Notes: generated from the sequence alone by a model not told the origin. Shown: positions 1 to 9,373, numbered from the stretch's first letter. The stretch: DNA of 24,722 nucleotides from DATCHW01 sp036508135 (GCA_036508135.1 DATCHW010000177.1:1-24722), one strand, 5' to 3'. Translations and numbers: made by a program.

Positions 1-436
1 TTACGGGAATAATATCATACCCCGTTTCAATTGATAAAATTAAAGGACCATTCTTAAATTCTTTAGCTGGCCCTCGGGGTCCATCCGGAGTTATTACAAC
101 CGGTTTCCCATTGATTGAAGCTTTAATTAATTCTTTGATTGCTTCTTTTCCACCTTTTGAACTCGATCCTCTTATAACTTCATATTGCCATTTTACCAAG
201 AGATTTGAAAGGATTTCTCCGTCTGAACTAAGAGAAACTAATGCTAAAGAATCTTGGTCCCTGAACAACCACCATCCGATTAGCATTTTCGAATGCCAGA
301 AAACAAATATTTTATTTGTATAATCTTCAGGTTTATTTGTATACGATTTAATTATTAATTTTAAATATATTGATAATATAAAGTGCAACCAGCTTCGGCT
401 GAACTTTATTTTTGTAATCGTTTTTAGATTTTTCAT
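1..436 (-). CDS. DUF374-type lysophospholipid acyltransferase (partial, C-terminus off the left edge)
   Basis: The first 145 residues are present; the gene continues past position 1. Members of this family (DUF374, a branch of the LpxL/PlsC acyltransferase superfamily) are thought to move acyl chains onto lipid A or phospholipid precursors at the inner membrane. Visible family marks are an FWH motif with the candidate catalytic histidine at residue 48, a SSDGE motif near residues 70-74, the RGSSSKGG block near 89-96 and the diagnostic TPDGPRGP at 116-123. A hydrophobic N-terminal stretch (about 16-29) would anchor it. The ATG (436..434) overlaps the lpxB stop codon as ATGA, so the two are probably translationally coupled, which fits a role in the same lipid A pathway. 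The exact acyl acceptor cannot be told from the sequence. Confidence 0.85.
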   Translation of the reverse strand, partial: MKNLKTITKIKFSRSWLHFILSIYLKLIIKSYTNKPEDYTNKIFVFWHSKMLIGWWLFRDQDSLALVSLSSDGEILSNLLVKWQYEVIRGSSSKGGKEAIKELIKASINGKPVVITPDGPRGPAKEFKNGPLILSIETGYDIIPV

Positions 437-1572
437 TTCAAGTATTCACAGATAATTTCTTCAGCTGTTGTGCTAATATTTGTATTGAAAAGATTCTCGC
501 GAACATCATCAAAATTCTTTATCATATATTCAGTGTATTTGTTATTAGTAATTATTTTATAGCCTTCTGAATATATATTATCAATCGTGAAGTCTTTTTG
601 AATAAATTCTTCAACAATTTTTTTTCCCGCAAGAATATTTACTATCGAGAGATATTTTACTTTAATTAAAAACTTACCCAATAAATAATTTATGATATTT
701 GTATTATAGACTAAGCAAAATGGTGCCCCTATAAGACAACATTCTAAAGTAGATGTGCCGGATTTAGTTATTACTAAATCTGAATTTAATAGTGCCTTGT
801 AATTTTCTTCGTCAATTTCATCTTTTTTTCGAATGATTGAAAAACTGCTTTCGTTAACAATTTCTTTAATTAAATTAACATCTATATTTTCTGAACATAA
901 TATAAATAAATCAGCACTGAAGGTATCTTTTAGCCGGAGTGCAGCATCAGACATGATTGGAAGTATCTTTATAACTTCTTCAATTCTGCTACCTGGAAGT
1001 AAAGTTATACGCGTACGATTTCTTTTTTCTTTTGCATTATTGTTTAAAAAATTTAAAACTTTATCTTTCAAAGGATGTCCAACGAAATCTGCTTTAACTC
1101 CTTCTTTTTCATAAAATTCTACTTCGAATGGGAAAACAACAAGCATTCTATTAACGCATTCTTTTATTAGTTTAATTCGACTTTTATGCCAAGCCCATAA
1201 TTGCGGAGATATGTAATATATTATTTTTCCTTTATAATGTTTTTTAAGTTTTTTTATGATTCTTAAATTAAATCCCGGAAAATCAACCAGAATAATTACT
1301 TCAGGATTAATTTCTATGATTTTATTGATCGTAGCAGAAAATATTTTTTTTAATTGAAATATATTTTTTAATATAGAAACAAAACCAATAAAATTGACAT
1401 CCTTATAATCAAATATTAACTCAACTCCATTATCTGCAAGATTTCTACCTCCAATACCATAAAAAGAAACATTATCTTTTTTTTTCAGAATATTTCTGAC
1501 GAGAAGGGCTGCATGGATATCTCCTGATGTCTCACCGGCTATGATAAATATTTTATTATTAGTGTCGTACAC
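433..1572 (-). CDS. lpxB: Lipid-A-disaccharide synthase LpxB
   Basis: This GT19 glycosyltransferase joins UDP-2,3-diacylglucosamine and lipid X to form the beta-1,6 lipid A disaccharide at the inner face of the inner membrane. The 379-residue length is typical. Family signatures in order are GETSGD (residues 13-18), VDFPGFN (96-102), ISPQLWAWHKSRI (121-133), VGHPL (164-168), LLPGSR (191-196), SGTSTLE (271-277) and the NILAGK...EEFIQ block (312-325). The start is a GTG placed directly after the TAG of the upstream methyltransferase-like gene with no spacer; this leaves only six residues before the conserved KIFIIAGE strand, and no ATG fits better. It lies between a methyltransferase-like gene and an acyltransferase. 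No other lpx genes are in the window. Confidence 0.96.
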   Translation of the reverse strand: MYDTNNKIFIIAGETSGDIHAALLVRNILKKKDNVSFYGIGGRNLADNGVELIFDYKDVNFIGFVSILKNIFQLKKIFSATINKIIEINPEVIILVDFPGFNLRIIKKLKKHYKGKIIYYISPQLWAWHKSRIKLIKECVNRMLVVFPFEVEFYEKEGVKADFVGHPLKDKVLNFLNNNAKEKRNRTRITLLPGSRIEEVIKILPIMSDAALRLKDTFSADLFILCSENIDVNLIKEIVNESSFSIIRKKDEIDEENYKALLNSDLVITKSGTSTLECCLIGAPFCLVYNTNIINYLLGKFLIKVKYLSIVNILAGKKIVEEFIQKDFTIDNIYSEGYKIITNNKYTEYMIKNFDDVRENLFNTNISTTAEEIICEYLK

Positions 1573-2175
1573 CTAATATATTTTAATAATTCTTATACCT
1601 GAAATTAGAAAAAATAATATAATAGTGGTAGTTATTATAAATGCTTGCAAACTTCTCTTTTCTGATTGCAATCCTTCTTTTAAATTAAATTCAAGTTGAG
1701 ATTTAATTTCAATAGGTACTTTAGAAAATAGAGGAATGAATTTGTTTACGCACTTTTTATATAAATCATAAGAATTTTTAAAAGTAGACGCAAGGTAATC
1801 TTCTTCAGTAATTATAATTGTATAATATTGAAAATAAAAATATATCAACGCAAAGATTTGAAGATATGGAAATAATGAATTACTCATAATACCAATTCCA
1901 GCATAAATCATTATATTTCCAAGGTACAAAGGATTTCGCAATTTTGAATAAGGTCCCTGAGTGACGAGATTACTTCCTCCGGCGCTTTCAGTAGTGCGAG
2001 TTTCGCTTCCCGCATATCCTACAGACCAAATACGAATTAGTTCTCCCGAAAAAGCCACAAATAATCCTATAATAAAAGAAATTATAGTTGGATTAATAAA
2101 TAAAATCATTAAAAAAATTAATGGCAGGGGAGTATAACTTCTGTATTTAAAAAAGAACTCTCCGATTTTTTTCAT
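1573..2175 (-). CDS. Isoprenylcysteine carboxyl methyltransferase (ICMT/PEMT)-like membrane protein
   Basis: A 200-residue integral membrane protein. The ICMT/PEMT-type signature GPYSKLRNPLYLGN lies at residues 74-87, followed by EEDYL (124-128) and a Y..Y spacing, the usual S-adenosylmethionine-binding half of this family. Hydrophobic segments sit near residues 16-28, 30-50, 84-97, 103-122 and 176-194; the last one, after a charged stretch, looks like an added C-terminal anchor. Bacterial members methylate lipids or small molecules, but most have no proven substrate, so function is inferred only to class level. It starts with ATG three bases after the phosphatase stop, and a GGAGG (2187..2183) sits seven bases upstream of that ATG. 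Its place inside a lipid A gene string suggests an envelope lipid substrate; this is inference. Confidence 0.8.
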   Translation of the reverse strand: MKKIGEFFFKYRSYTPLPLIFLMILFINPTIISFIIGLFVAFSGELIRIWSVGYAGSETRTTESAGGSNLVTQGPYSKLRNPLYLGNIMIYAGIGIMSNSLFPYLQIFALIYFYFQYYTIIITEEDYLASTFKNSYDLYKKCVNKFIPLFSKVPIEIKSQLEFNLKEGLQSEKRSLQAFIITTTIILFFLISGIRIIKIY

Positions 2176-2178
2176 AAA

Positions 2179-2922
2179 TTAACCTCCGAAAAGAACATCC
2201 TTGCGGTTTGATTTTGAAAATTGTCTCTGCTTAATTTTCCCTTGGGAGACTAACTTGTCAAGTTTTTTAATAACATCATTAAAGTCCGAAAATTCGAAAT
2301 AAGTAATATTATTTTTCCAGCAATAAGATGCTAGATTTTTTTTTGCGAAAATTATATCCGCGTAATTTACTATACAGCTGTCAGAAATACCGTCACCGAT
2401 AAAAACCGAAATATCACCATATAAATCATTTGTATTAGACATTAAAATATTCCTTTTACTCGTCCCGCACCAGTTGCAATGTTCATCGGAATAAGGAAAT
2501 TCACAGCCCAAACTTAAAATATTACCATTTAAGTCGGATACAATTGTAAGTTTGTTAGAGAAAACTGTTAAATCTAAATTTTCTTTTTTCAAAATATAAT
2601 TAATGTAATAGTCCAATCCTTCACTTAAAACAAAAATCTCAAAACTTTTTTCCCTGCAGTATTCAAGAAAATCCAGAAAATATTCATCGAACTTTTCGTC
2701 ATCCAGATATTTATTAAATTTTAAAAAATCAAAATTTTTAACTAATTCAAGTTCTTTCAGTAAGCATTGTTTTGCGGTAATTTGTAAATTCGCGAATTGA
2801 TAACATAAATTTGAAAATTGTTCTTCATCTTCAATAAATTTTCCAAGAGCATTAACCCATACATCATTTTTTGTAATTGTACCGTCAAAGTCACAGAAGA
2901 TTTTTAATTTGTAATCTTTCAA
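2179..2922 (-). CDS. HAD-IB family phosphatase, MtnX-like
   Basis: A 247-residue haloacid dehalogenase-type phosphohydrolase. The catalytic DFDGT motif is at residues 11-15 (nucleophile Asp11, acid/base Asp13), motif II is around LSEG (99-102), a lysine sits in TSKRN (Lys156), and the metal-binding motif IGDGISD is at 175-181. The FPYSDEHCNWCG block (142-153) with paired cysteines 149/152, and the later DIIFAKKNL (189-197), match MtnX-like enzymes, which dephosphorylate 2-hydroxy-3-keto-5-methylthiopentenyl-1-phosphate in methionine salvage. No other methionine salvage gene is nearby, so the true substrate is open. The start is a TTG sharing bases with the smc stop (TTGA, 2922..2919), implying translational coupling. 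It starts just before the catalytic strand, so little N-terminal freedom remains. Confidence 0.85.
   Translation of the reverse strand: MKDYKLKIFCDFDGTITKNDVWVNALGKFIEDEEQFSNLCYQFANLQITAKQCLLKELELVKNFDFLKFNKYLDDEKFDEYFLDFLEYCREKSFEIFVLSEGLDYYINYILKKENLDLTVFSNKLTIVSDLNGNILSLGCEFPYSDEHCNWCGTSKRNILMSNTNDLYGDISVFIGDGISDSCIVNYADIIFAKKNLASYCWKNNITYFEFSDFNDVIKKLDKLVSQGKIKQRQFSKSNRKDVLFGG
2183..2187 (-). promoter_or_regulatory. Strong Shine-Dalgarno GGAGG for the ICMT-like gene
   Basis: Reads GGAGG on the minus strand, seven bases before the ATG at 2175. It is the clearest ribosome binding site in the window; most other starts have none. It also encodes the last two glycines of the upstream phosphatase (GGA GGT TAA), so it could be partly coincidental. 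Confidence 0.5.
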
Positions 2923-5900
2923 TTTTTAAATTTGGTTTCAACAATTGTGGTTACTCCAGCTTCCTGCATAGTTACTCCATAAAGCTTATCGACTTTTTCC
3001 ATCGTTCTTTCATTATGTGTTATAAGAATGAATTGAGTGTTTTCAGAAAACTTTCTTATCATTTTATTGAATCTGCTTAAATTAGCGACATCAAGAGGCG
3101 CATCTACTTCATCAAGAATACAGAACGGAGAAGGTTTAACAAGATATATTGCAAAAAGAAGAGCTATAGCTGTAAGCGTTTTTTCCCCGCCCGAAAGTAA
3201 TTCTATAGAAGTTGGTCTTTTACCTCGTGGCTTTGCGGAAATTTCTATTTTTGCTTCAAGCGGGTCTTCATTTAAATTACCTTCTTCATCTTCTTCATAT
3301 ACAAGCCGGAGATTTGCTTCATCACCTTCCTGAAATAATTCTTTAAATATTTTAATAAAATTCTGCCTTATTTCTTCGAAAGTTTTTAAAAACTTTTCTC
3401 TTGCTTCCTGATTAATCCTTTCAATTGTCTTTTTGATATCTTTCTCAGATTCATAGAGATCAGTTCTTTGGTTGATCATTTTCTGAAGTTCTTCTTTCTC
3501 TATTTGGAAGTCTTCCCAAATCACTTGTTGATAGCCGCCACCTAATTTCTTTAACCTTTCGCTTAATTCTTCAACCCTTTTTTTCTCACTTACTAAATCG
3601 AATTCAGTGTCTTCATCATCTTTTTGGATAATCTTAAATGAATCACCCAAAGCAATATCTAATTCATATTTATGTAGTATATATTCTAAAATATTATTCG
3701 ATTTAATATCATTTTCTCTGATTTTTATTTGTGAATTAATAAGCTTTTGAGATACATCATCATATTTTTTCCTTCTGGTTCTTTGAGCAATATCAATATC
3801 TGCTTGTTCCTTTCTCATTTTGTCAAATATAATATATTTCTCATCATATTTATTATTAACAACTTTTAAATATTTCTTTAGCTCTTCTAATTTTTCATTA
3901 TTCTCTTTTATATTGTGTCTTAAAACTTTTAATTCCTTATCATCTTCAACTATTTCATCTTCATTTTTCAATATTTGCTTACTTTGAAATTCGGTTGTAT
4001 TATTGATTCTGTTTAAACTTTGTTCTTCGTTCTTAAGTTCATTCTTCAGTTTTATTACTTCAAGGCTGAAACTATTGTAGTCATTGTTGTTCTCATTATA
4101 ATTTTGCTCAATTTCACTAAATTCTTCTATCAAGAAAGCAAGTTCTTTATTAAAATTAGAGTGTTCGCTTTCGTTTTCATTAACTTTTATGATTAGATCG
4201 TTAATAAACCCATTTAATTTTTTATTCTCATTATTTATTTTAGTATATTGTAAATCATTATTCCCAAGAGATTTATTTATTTCGGAAATTTTAAATTCTA
4301 TTTTGGACAATTCATTTTTTTTCTCATTTAAAATTGAGAATAATTCATCGTACTGAATTTGAAACGGAACTAAATCCAGATATTCAAATTCAGTTTTCAG
4401 ATTCTCATTTTCTTTCGTAAGTCTTTCTATTTCATTTTTAAATATTCCGGATTCGCCCTTAAGTTTTTCTATTTGTTTTTCCCGACCTATTCTAATATTT
4501 TCTTCTTTTAGTTTTCCGCCGGTCCTTATAACATTATCTGTCACAATATCACCTTCAAGAGTTATAAATTTATAATAATTATCTTTAGCAAGCTTATAAG
4601 CTGTTGAAATATCTTCAACGATGACATATTCATCGAGCAAGTAGTTAAAAAGAATTCCGAGTTCCGGATTATTACATTTTACCAAAGTATTAGCAAAACC
4701 ATAAACACCAGGTTTTCCAATAAATTCAGGTTCGTAATATTCAATGAAAGAGAAGGATGAAATGTTTTTAATAAATTTATCATTAAGAATAAATGTTACT
4801 TTTCCTTTATTTCCGGTAACCAAAGAATTTACTAACTTATTGAGAGATGTTGAATCATTTACTATTAAATAATTACTTATTTCTCCCAAAGCAGTTTCTA
4901 TTGCTATCTTGAATTTTTCTTGAACAGAAATGGAATCAATTATGGAATATATATCATCATTCTTGCTTTTCAATAAATGCTGAACACCTTCAGCATAGTC
5001 TTCGAATGTTTCTAATAAATTTGTTAAATATGACACTTTACTGAGAAGTTTTTGATAGTCAAGATTTTTAATGTTTATTTTCTTCTCCAGGTCAGAAATC
5101 CTGTCAGATATAGATTGTTTAAAAACTTTTTTCTGATTTAACTCCTTAAACGAATATTTTAGATTTTGATTGGTTTGATCTAAAGTTCTTTCAATTTCTT
5201 CTTTCTCTTTTACTAAGTTGTTTATCGTTAATAAATTATTCCGGTTTTCGTTTGAAATTCTTTCAAGGTTGCTGAGGTTGTTCTCAAAATTAATCTTATT
5301 TGCCTGATAATCGGATTTATTATTGTTTAATGATTTATTGATATCCTTAAGTTTAATATCCAATTCTTTCATTTCAGATTTTTTATCTGACATCAATTTT
5401 AAAGTATCATCCTTTTCTTTTTTCTTAACTTCAAGTGAGTGTTCAGCGATTTTCAGTGTATCATTTAAAACCTGAATCTTGTTCTTTATTTCTTCAATTT
5501 TTGAAGTGTTCTTTTCAATGTTTATTCGAAAATTATCATTTTCTTTCGACAATCTTGTAATGTCACCATCTTTGTTGAGTATCCTTTGTTCAATAACTAA
5601 ATTATCACGTTCTAATTTATTAATTCCATCCTTCTTATCATCAATTTCTAAGTTCAAATCTTCGATAATATTTTCGAATTGTGATATATCGGATCGAAGA
5701 TTATCAAGTTTTTGATCTGATTCGTTTATTTCTGTAAAAAGAGTTTCCTTCAAAGAAATTTTTTCCGATTCGGTGTCTTCTATAAATTTGATCTCATCTT
5801 GCAAATAATCGTAATCAATTTTGCTTACTTTAATTTCAAGAATTTTAAGTTCATCATAAACTGTCTTGGCTTCTTCATTTTTTTTCACCTGCCTTTCAAG

Positions 5901-6512
5901 GGCATTTACATTCCTTTGCTTTTCCCTGATTATATCGTTTACGCGGAGCAGGGTTTCGTGAACAGATTCCAGACGTTTATATGTTAAATCCCTGTTCTGT
6001 TTATATGATACAACACCGGCAGCTTCTTCGAATAGTTTTCGCCTTTCGTTTTTTACTGCTGAGAGAATAGTCTCTATCATCTTTAATTCGATTACAGAAT
6101 ACGCATCAGGTCCGATTCCGGTATCTACAAATAGATGCCTTATTTCTTTTAATCTAACTTTCGTACCGTTAAGGTAATATTCCGTTTCCCCGCTTCTGAA
6201 AAATCGTCTTGCGATTTGCACTTCCGAATATTCTGTAGGAAGTTTGTTCAGATTGTTTTGAATTGTCAAAGAAACTTCGGCAACACTAAGGGGCTTCCTG
6301 TTTTTTGTTCCGCTAAAAACGACATCTTCCCGTTTTTCACTTCGCAAAGCTTTGTCACCCTGTTCGCCAAGTACCCAGCGAATAGCATCTACAATATTGG
6401 ATTTTCCGGAACCATTCGGACCGACAATTGCCGAAACACCGCTCCCAAAATCTATCGTAGTTTTATCTGCGAAGGATTTAAAACCAAATATTTCTAATTT
6501 AGATAAATACAA
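2919..6512 (-). CDS. smc: Chromosome segregation ATPase SMC
   Basis: SMC dimers, with ScpA and ScpB, form the bacterial condensin that compacts and separates chromosomes. At 1197 residues it has the usual full length. Walker A is GPNGSGKS (31-38), followed by the RWVLGEQ and DVVFSGT (63-69) blocks. Two long charged coiled-coil arms (about 165-510 and 670-1020) flank a hinge around 515-670 containing LVNSLVTGNKGKVTFI and VIRTGGK. At the C-terminus are the ABC signature LSGGEK (1106-1111), Walker B CILDE (1131-1135) with D-loop DAPLD, and the switch histidine in THN (1165-1167). The start is TTG, six bases after the upstream stop and exactly where the family begins (MYLSKLEIFGFKSFA). Low-complexity Asn/Lys/Glu-rich coils reflect the AT-rich genome. 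scpA and scpB are not in the window. Confidence 0.97.
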   Translation of the reverse strand: MYLSKLEIFGFKSFADKTTIDFGSGVSAIVGPNGSGKSNIVDAIRWVLGEQGDKALRSEKREDVVFSGTKNRKPLSVAEVSLTIQNNLNKLPTEYSEVQIARRFFRSGETEYYLNGTKVRLKEIRHLFVDTGIGPDAYSVIELKMIETILSAVKNERRKLFEEAAGVVSYKQNRDLTYKRLESVHETLLRVNDIIREKQRNVNALERQVKKNEEAKTVYDELKILEIKVSKIDYDYLQDEIKFIEDTESEKISLKETLFTEINESDQKLDNLRSDISQFENIIEDLNLEIDDKKDGINKLERDNLVIEQRILNKDGDITRLSKENDNFRINIEKNTSKIEEIKNKIQVLNDTLKIAEHSLEVKKKEKDDTLKLMSDKKSEMKELDIKLKDINKSLNNNKSDYQANKINFENNLSNLERISNENRNNLLTINNLVKEKEEIERTLDQTNQNLKYSFKELNQKKVFKQSISDRISDLEKKINIKNLDYQKLLSKVSYLTNLLETFEDYAEGVQHLLKSKNDDIYSIIDSISVQEKFKIAIETALGEISNYLIVNDSTSLNKLVNSLVTGNKGKVTFILNDKFIKNISSFSFIEYYEPEFIGKPGVYGFANTLVKCNNPELGILFNYLLDEYVIVEDISTAYKLAKDNYYKFITLEGDIVTDNVIRTGGKLKEENIRIGREKQIEKLKGESGIFKNEIERLTKENENLKTEFEYLDLVPFQIQYDELFSILNEKKNELSKIEFKISEINKSLGNNDLQYTKINNENKKLNGFINDLIIKVNENESEHSNFNKELAFLIEEFSEIEQNYNENNNDYNSFSLEVIKLKNELKNEEQSLNRINNTTEFQSKQILKNEDEIVEDDKELKVLRHNIKENNEKLEELKKYLKVVNNKYDEKYIIFDKMRKEQADIDIAQRTRRKKYDDVSQKLINSQIKIRENDIKSNNILEYILHKYELDIALGDSFKIIQKDDEDTEFDLVSEKKRVEELSERLKKLGGGYQQVIWEDFQIEKEELQKMINQRTDLYESEKDIKKTIERINQEAREKFLKTFEEIRQNFIKIFKELFQEGDEANLRLVYEEDEEGNLNEDPLEAKIEISAKPRGKRPTSIELLSGGEKTLTAIALLFAIYLVKPSPFCILDEVDAPLDVANLSRFNKMIRKFSENTQFILITHNERTMEKVDKLYGVTMQEAGVTTIVETKFKN

Positions 6513-6518
6513 AATATA

Positions 6519-9077
6519 TCAATTATAACTCATTATTAAATTAATAATATTAAATGTTCCTTTATAATAAAAGAATATTATAATTCCTCCATAAAACGTT
6601 AAGATTAAAATCAAACTGTAAATAATAGTTTTGATTTTATTAATTTCAAGTAATATTCTTGTGCCTGATATAATCCTGTACAAGAAGATTATCGTTAGAA
6701 ATATGTATAAATATAACGAAAATATTATATAGCCGGAACTATTAACTGAAAGTTTATATATTATTGTTCCAAAAGGTAAAAATAATATTAATGATATTGA
6801 CGACCAAATATTTACGGTGTAAATATTTTTATAATAAGGCTTTCCTTTCGTAAAAAAAGATATAATATATAGTATTACAGTAACAAAAACCTGAAGAATG
6901 AAAAACACTATAAGAAAAAATATAATTAATTTAATAGGGGAATTAATGTACTCAGAAATTAATAACTTCAGAAAATCATTTGGAATAATATTTGATATAA
7001 TTACATCAAAAGAATTACTCGTACGGTAATGATAAAATACAGCAGAAATATATAAAGCTAGTCCTGCGTTAATAAGGATACTAAGTATAATGTTAAAGTA
7101 AACGGGAATCTGAGCGTGTTCTTTAATTAATTCAAAAAAAACTTTCGGTTTGAAAGTAAATTTGATTAGTGTTTCTTTTAACTTTTTCTCTTTACTTATA
7201 AAAAATAAAAATAAAAATATCATAAATAATCCTGAGATGACAAAAATGTAAGAACTATCACTTTCGGCAGTTCCTTCCATTAACTTCGGCAAACTCTGAT
7301 TATTCAAAATATGCTTAAGAAAGTTGACAGATTGTTTTTGTTCCCGGTTGAAAGTATAAATCCCATCGGTTTTAAGATAAGGATTCTTGTCGAGTGATAG
7401 TATCAGGGGTGTATCGGTATTCCAATCTGCATAAGACGAAATAAAACCAAATTTATTGTCTTTGCTGAATATTTTATAACAATCTGTAAGAAATTTTGTT
7501 TGATATTCCATCGAATAGATATCACTAAAACCATTCCTGTTCTCATTAATTATTGATACACCGTAAGAAGAGATAAAAAAAGATTTACCATGTGTTGTGG
7601 AAATATTTGCTATTGAATTCTGAATCAATTCAAAATCCGAAGTGAAAAAGTTTATTCCTCGAATATCTACTATTTCGGAACATATATCGTTTTCAAAATT
7701 CCGCGTAGTATAATATATTGGTCTAGAATCATATTTTCGAATTAATTCTTTGGCAGAATTAACATAATTAATTGCTTCTTTTGATATTACGTCGAAATTA
7801 TTCCCAATTCCCCAAGCTAAAATACAGACAGAATTTTTATCGCGTTTGATTATGCTTTCGAGGTAATCTTGTGAGGCAGTGATATATTTATTTTTCGATA
7901 ATATCTTTTGAGGGACCTCATTAAATGCGAAATCCTGAAATAAGAATAGGCCTAAACGGTTGCAAAGATTAATAATGAACGGACTTGCCGATTTTCCCGG
8001 AACTCTAATACAATTAAATCCTGTACTTTTTATGTTTAAAAGATCTTTCTCAAATTCTTTATAGTCTAAAATGACACCAGATTTTACAGATTCCTGATGG
8101 TAATTTATTCCTTTCAAATAATAGGGCTTCCCATTTAATAAGAAGGAATTTGACTTTAATTTCATGTCTGTAAAACCGAATTCAAATACAAACTCATCAA
8201 TTACGTTCTCATTATTAATAATGCTGACTTTAAATATATATAATTCGGGATTTTCAGGTGACCAGGCGGAAATATTCTTTATGGAAAATTTATTTTCTAC
8301 ATTTATATTTGAGTAATTATCTATCTGGAATTTAGTATTATCACTGGATGAGATTTCGTCTCCTGTTGATTTCTTTATCACTTTTGTATTAATTTGAAAA
8401 TCTTTTCTCTCGGAAATAATCTGCTCAAGATTTGCAGATTTAACATAACAAGTATTCGAGACTTTTACAGAAGTTTCGTTTTCAAAATTATAATTAACAA
8501 AACTTTCAAAGATAAAAATTTTAGGAACAGTAATCAGATAAATATCACCATATATTCCTCCGAAGTTGTTTGTATAGTTTATCTGGTTTGCAAGTGGAAT
8601 AGTTTCGGAATTATTCAGTTTATTGTTTAATTCTATTTGGATCACATTTTCTCTCTGCAAAATATTATCTTCAAGAGTTATTACAAGGGAGTTATAACCG
8701 CCGGTATGTTTTGTTACGAAATTATCATTAATTTTTACATCGGCTTCGTAATTAGCGGCTTCGATAACAAAAATAAAACTTGAATTATTTAAGAAATCAG
8801 TATTAATTCCAAAATTTTTCTTGAATATCACCCGTCCTTCAAAATTGTATGACAATGGTATGTTCAGATTAGAGAAAGATTGTCCATTATCGAAAGAAAC
8901 CTCCCATAAACTGTTTAAGTCAATTTTTGTTCTTTTAGGGCTATCTAAAAACAAACCGGAGTTTGGAATAGTGTTATCAGGAGATTTTTCAAAAACTTTA
9001 ATTTGTGATATTGAATTATATGAAAAAAACAATATAAACAATATTGTCAAAATTACAGTTTTTACTTTAAAATTCAT
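6519..9077 (-). CDS. Membrane-anchored glycoside hydrolase family 2-like protein, probably catalytically inactive
   Basis: An 852-residue protein beginning with a signal peptide (about 1-25). A GH2-type sugar-binding jelly-roll follows (about 50-190, with the GGYNSL and NNFGGIYGDIYL blocks), then an Ig-like middle domain (about 195-305) and a TIM-barrel (about 310-600) recognised by FLLNGKPYYLKGINYHQES and the barrel motif TGFNCIRVPG. In active GH2 enzymes the acid/base is the Glu of a W..GNE motif and the nucleophile is the Glu of an EYG motif. Here the matching places read GIGNNFD (Asn427) and SSYGVS (Ser504), so both catalytic carboxylates seem to be gone. The last 250 residues hold about six membrane helices (609-627, 658-683, 715-741, 757-775, 782-805, 817-837), possibly a Yip1-like module. 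It is the first gene of the string leading into smc. The role could be carbohydrate sensing or binding; this is inference. Confidence 0.8.
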   Translation of the reverse strand: MNFKVKTVILTILFILFFSYNSISQIKVFEKSPDNTIPNSGLFLDSPKRTKIDLNSLWEVSFDNGQSFSNLNIPLSYNFEGRVIFKKNFGINTDFLNNSSFIFVIEAANYEADVKINDNFVTKHTGGYNSLVITLEDNILQRENVIQIELNNKLNNSETIPLANQINYTNNFGGIYGDIYLITVPKIFIFESFVNYNFENETSVKVSNTCYVKSANLEQIISERKDFQINTKVIKKSTGDEISSSDNTKFQIDNYSNINVENKFSIKNISAWSPENPELYIFKVSIINNENVIDEFVFEFGFTDMKLKSNSFLLNGKPYYLKGINYHQESVKSGVILDYKEFEKDLLNIKSTGFNCIRVPGKSASPFIINLCNRLGLFLFQDFAFNEVPQKILSKNKYITASQDYLESIIKRDKNSVCILAWGIGNNFDVISKEAINYVNSAKELIRKYDSRPIYYTTRNFENDICSEIVDIRGINFFTSDFELIQNSIANISTTHGKSFFISSYGVSIINENRNGFSDIYSMEYQTKFLTDCYKIFSKDNKFGFISSYADWNTDTPLILSLDKNPYLKTDGIYTFNREQKQSVNFLKHILNNQSLPKLMEGTAESDSSYIFVISGLFMIFLFLFFISKEKKLKETLIKFTFKPKVFFELIKEHAQIPVYFNIILSILINAGLALYISAVFYHYRTSNSFDVIISNIIPNDFLKLLISEYINSPIKLIIFFLIVFFILQVFVTVILYIISFFTKGKPYYKNIYTVNIWSSISLILFLPFGTIIYKLSVNSSGYIIFSLYLYIFLTIIFLYRIISGTRILLEINKIKTIIYSLILILTFYGGIIIFFYYKGTFNIINLIMSYN

Positions 9078-9219
9078 AAAAATAATTAATAAAAAAATCC
9101 CGATTAATCTTTAAAATAGTTTCTTTCAGTTTAATAATAAATCTAATTATTTAAGATAATCACATTAATAATAGTAAAGGAATAAAAAAATAAATTCGGT
9201 GTTCTGAATGGAAAATTTG

Positions 9220-9293
9220 TACGCCCGACTGGATTCGAACCAGTGACCCACAGCTTAGAAGGCTGTTGCTCTATCCAACTGAGCTACGGGCGC
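9220..9293 (-). tRNA. tRNA-Arg, anticodon TCT
   Basis: A full cloverleaf folds on the minus strand. It has a seven-pair acceptor stem (GCGCCCG with CGGGCGT, the outermost pair being G-U), a D stem GCTC/GAGC with the AGTTGGATA loop, and an anticodon stem ACAGC/GCTGT with loop CTTCTAA. The T stem is ACTGG/CCAGT with loop TTCGAAT. The anticodon TCT reads AGA, and presumably AGG, arginine codons, AGA being common in the genes here. The discriminator base is A and the 3' CCA is not encoded. It lies alone, with no second tRNA nearby. Confidence 0.97.
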
Positions 9294-9373
9294 TTTCTAG
9301 GTAACACAATTTAACAAAAATAAACACTCCATTCAATTTAAAAATATTTTAGAATATATACTGTATAGTACAC

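Noticed and set aside
2179..2922. Assigning the phosphatase firmly as MtnX of methionine salvage
   Set aside because: Motifs fit the MtnX-like family, but no other salvage gene is present and the gene sits with smc and lipid genes, so only the family is claimed.
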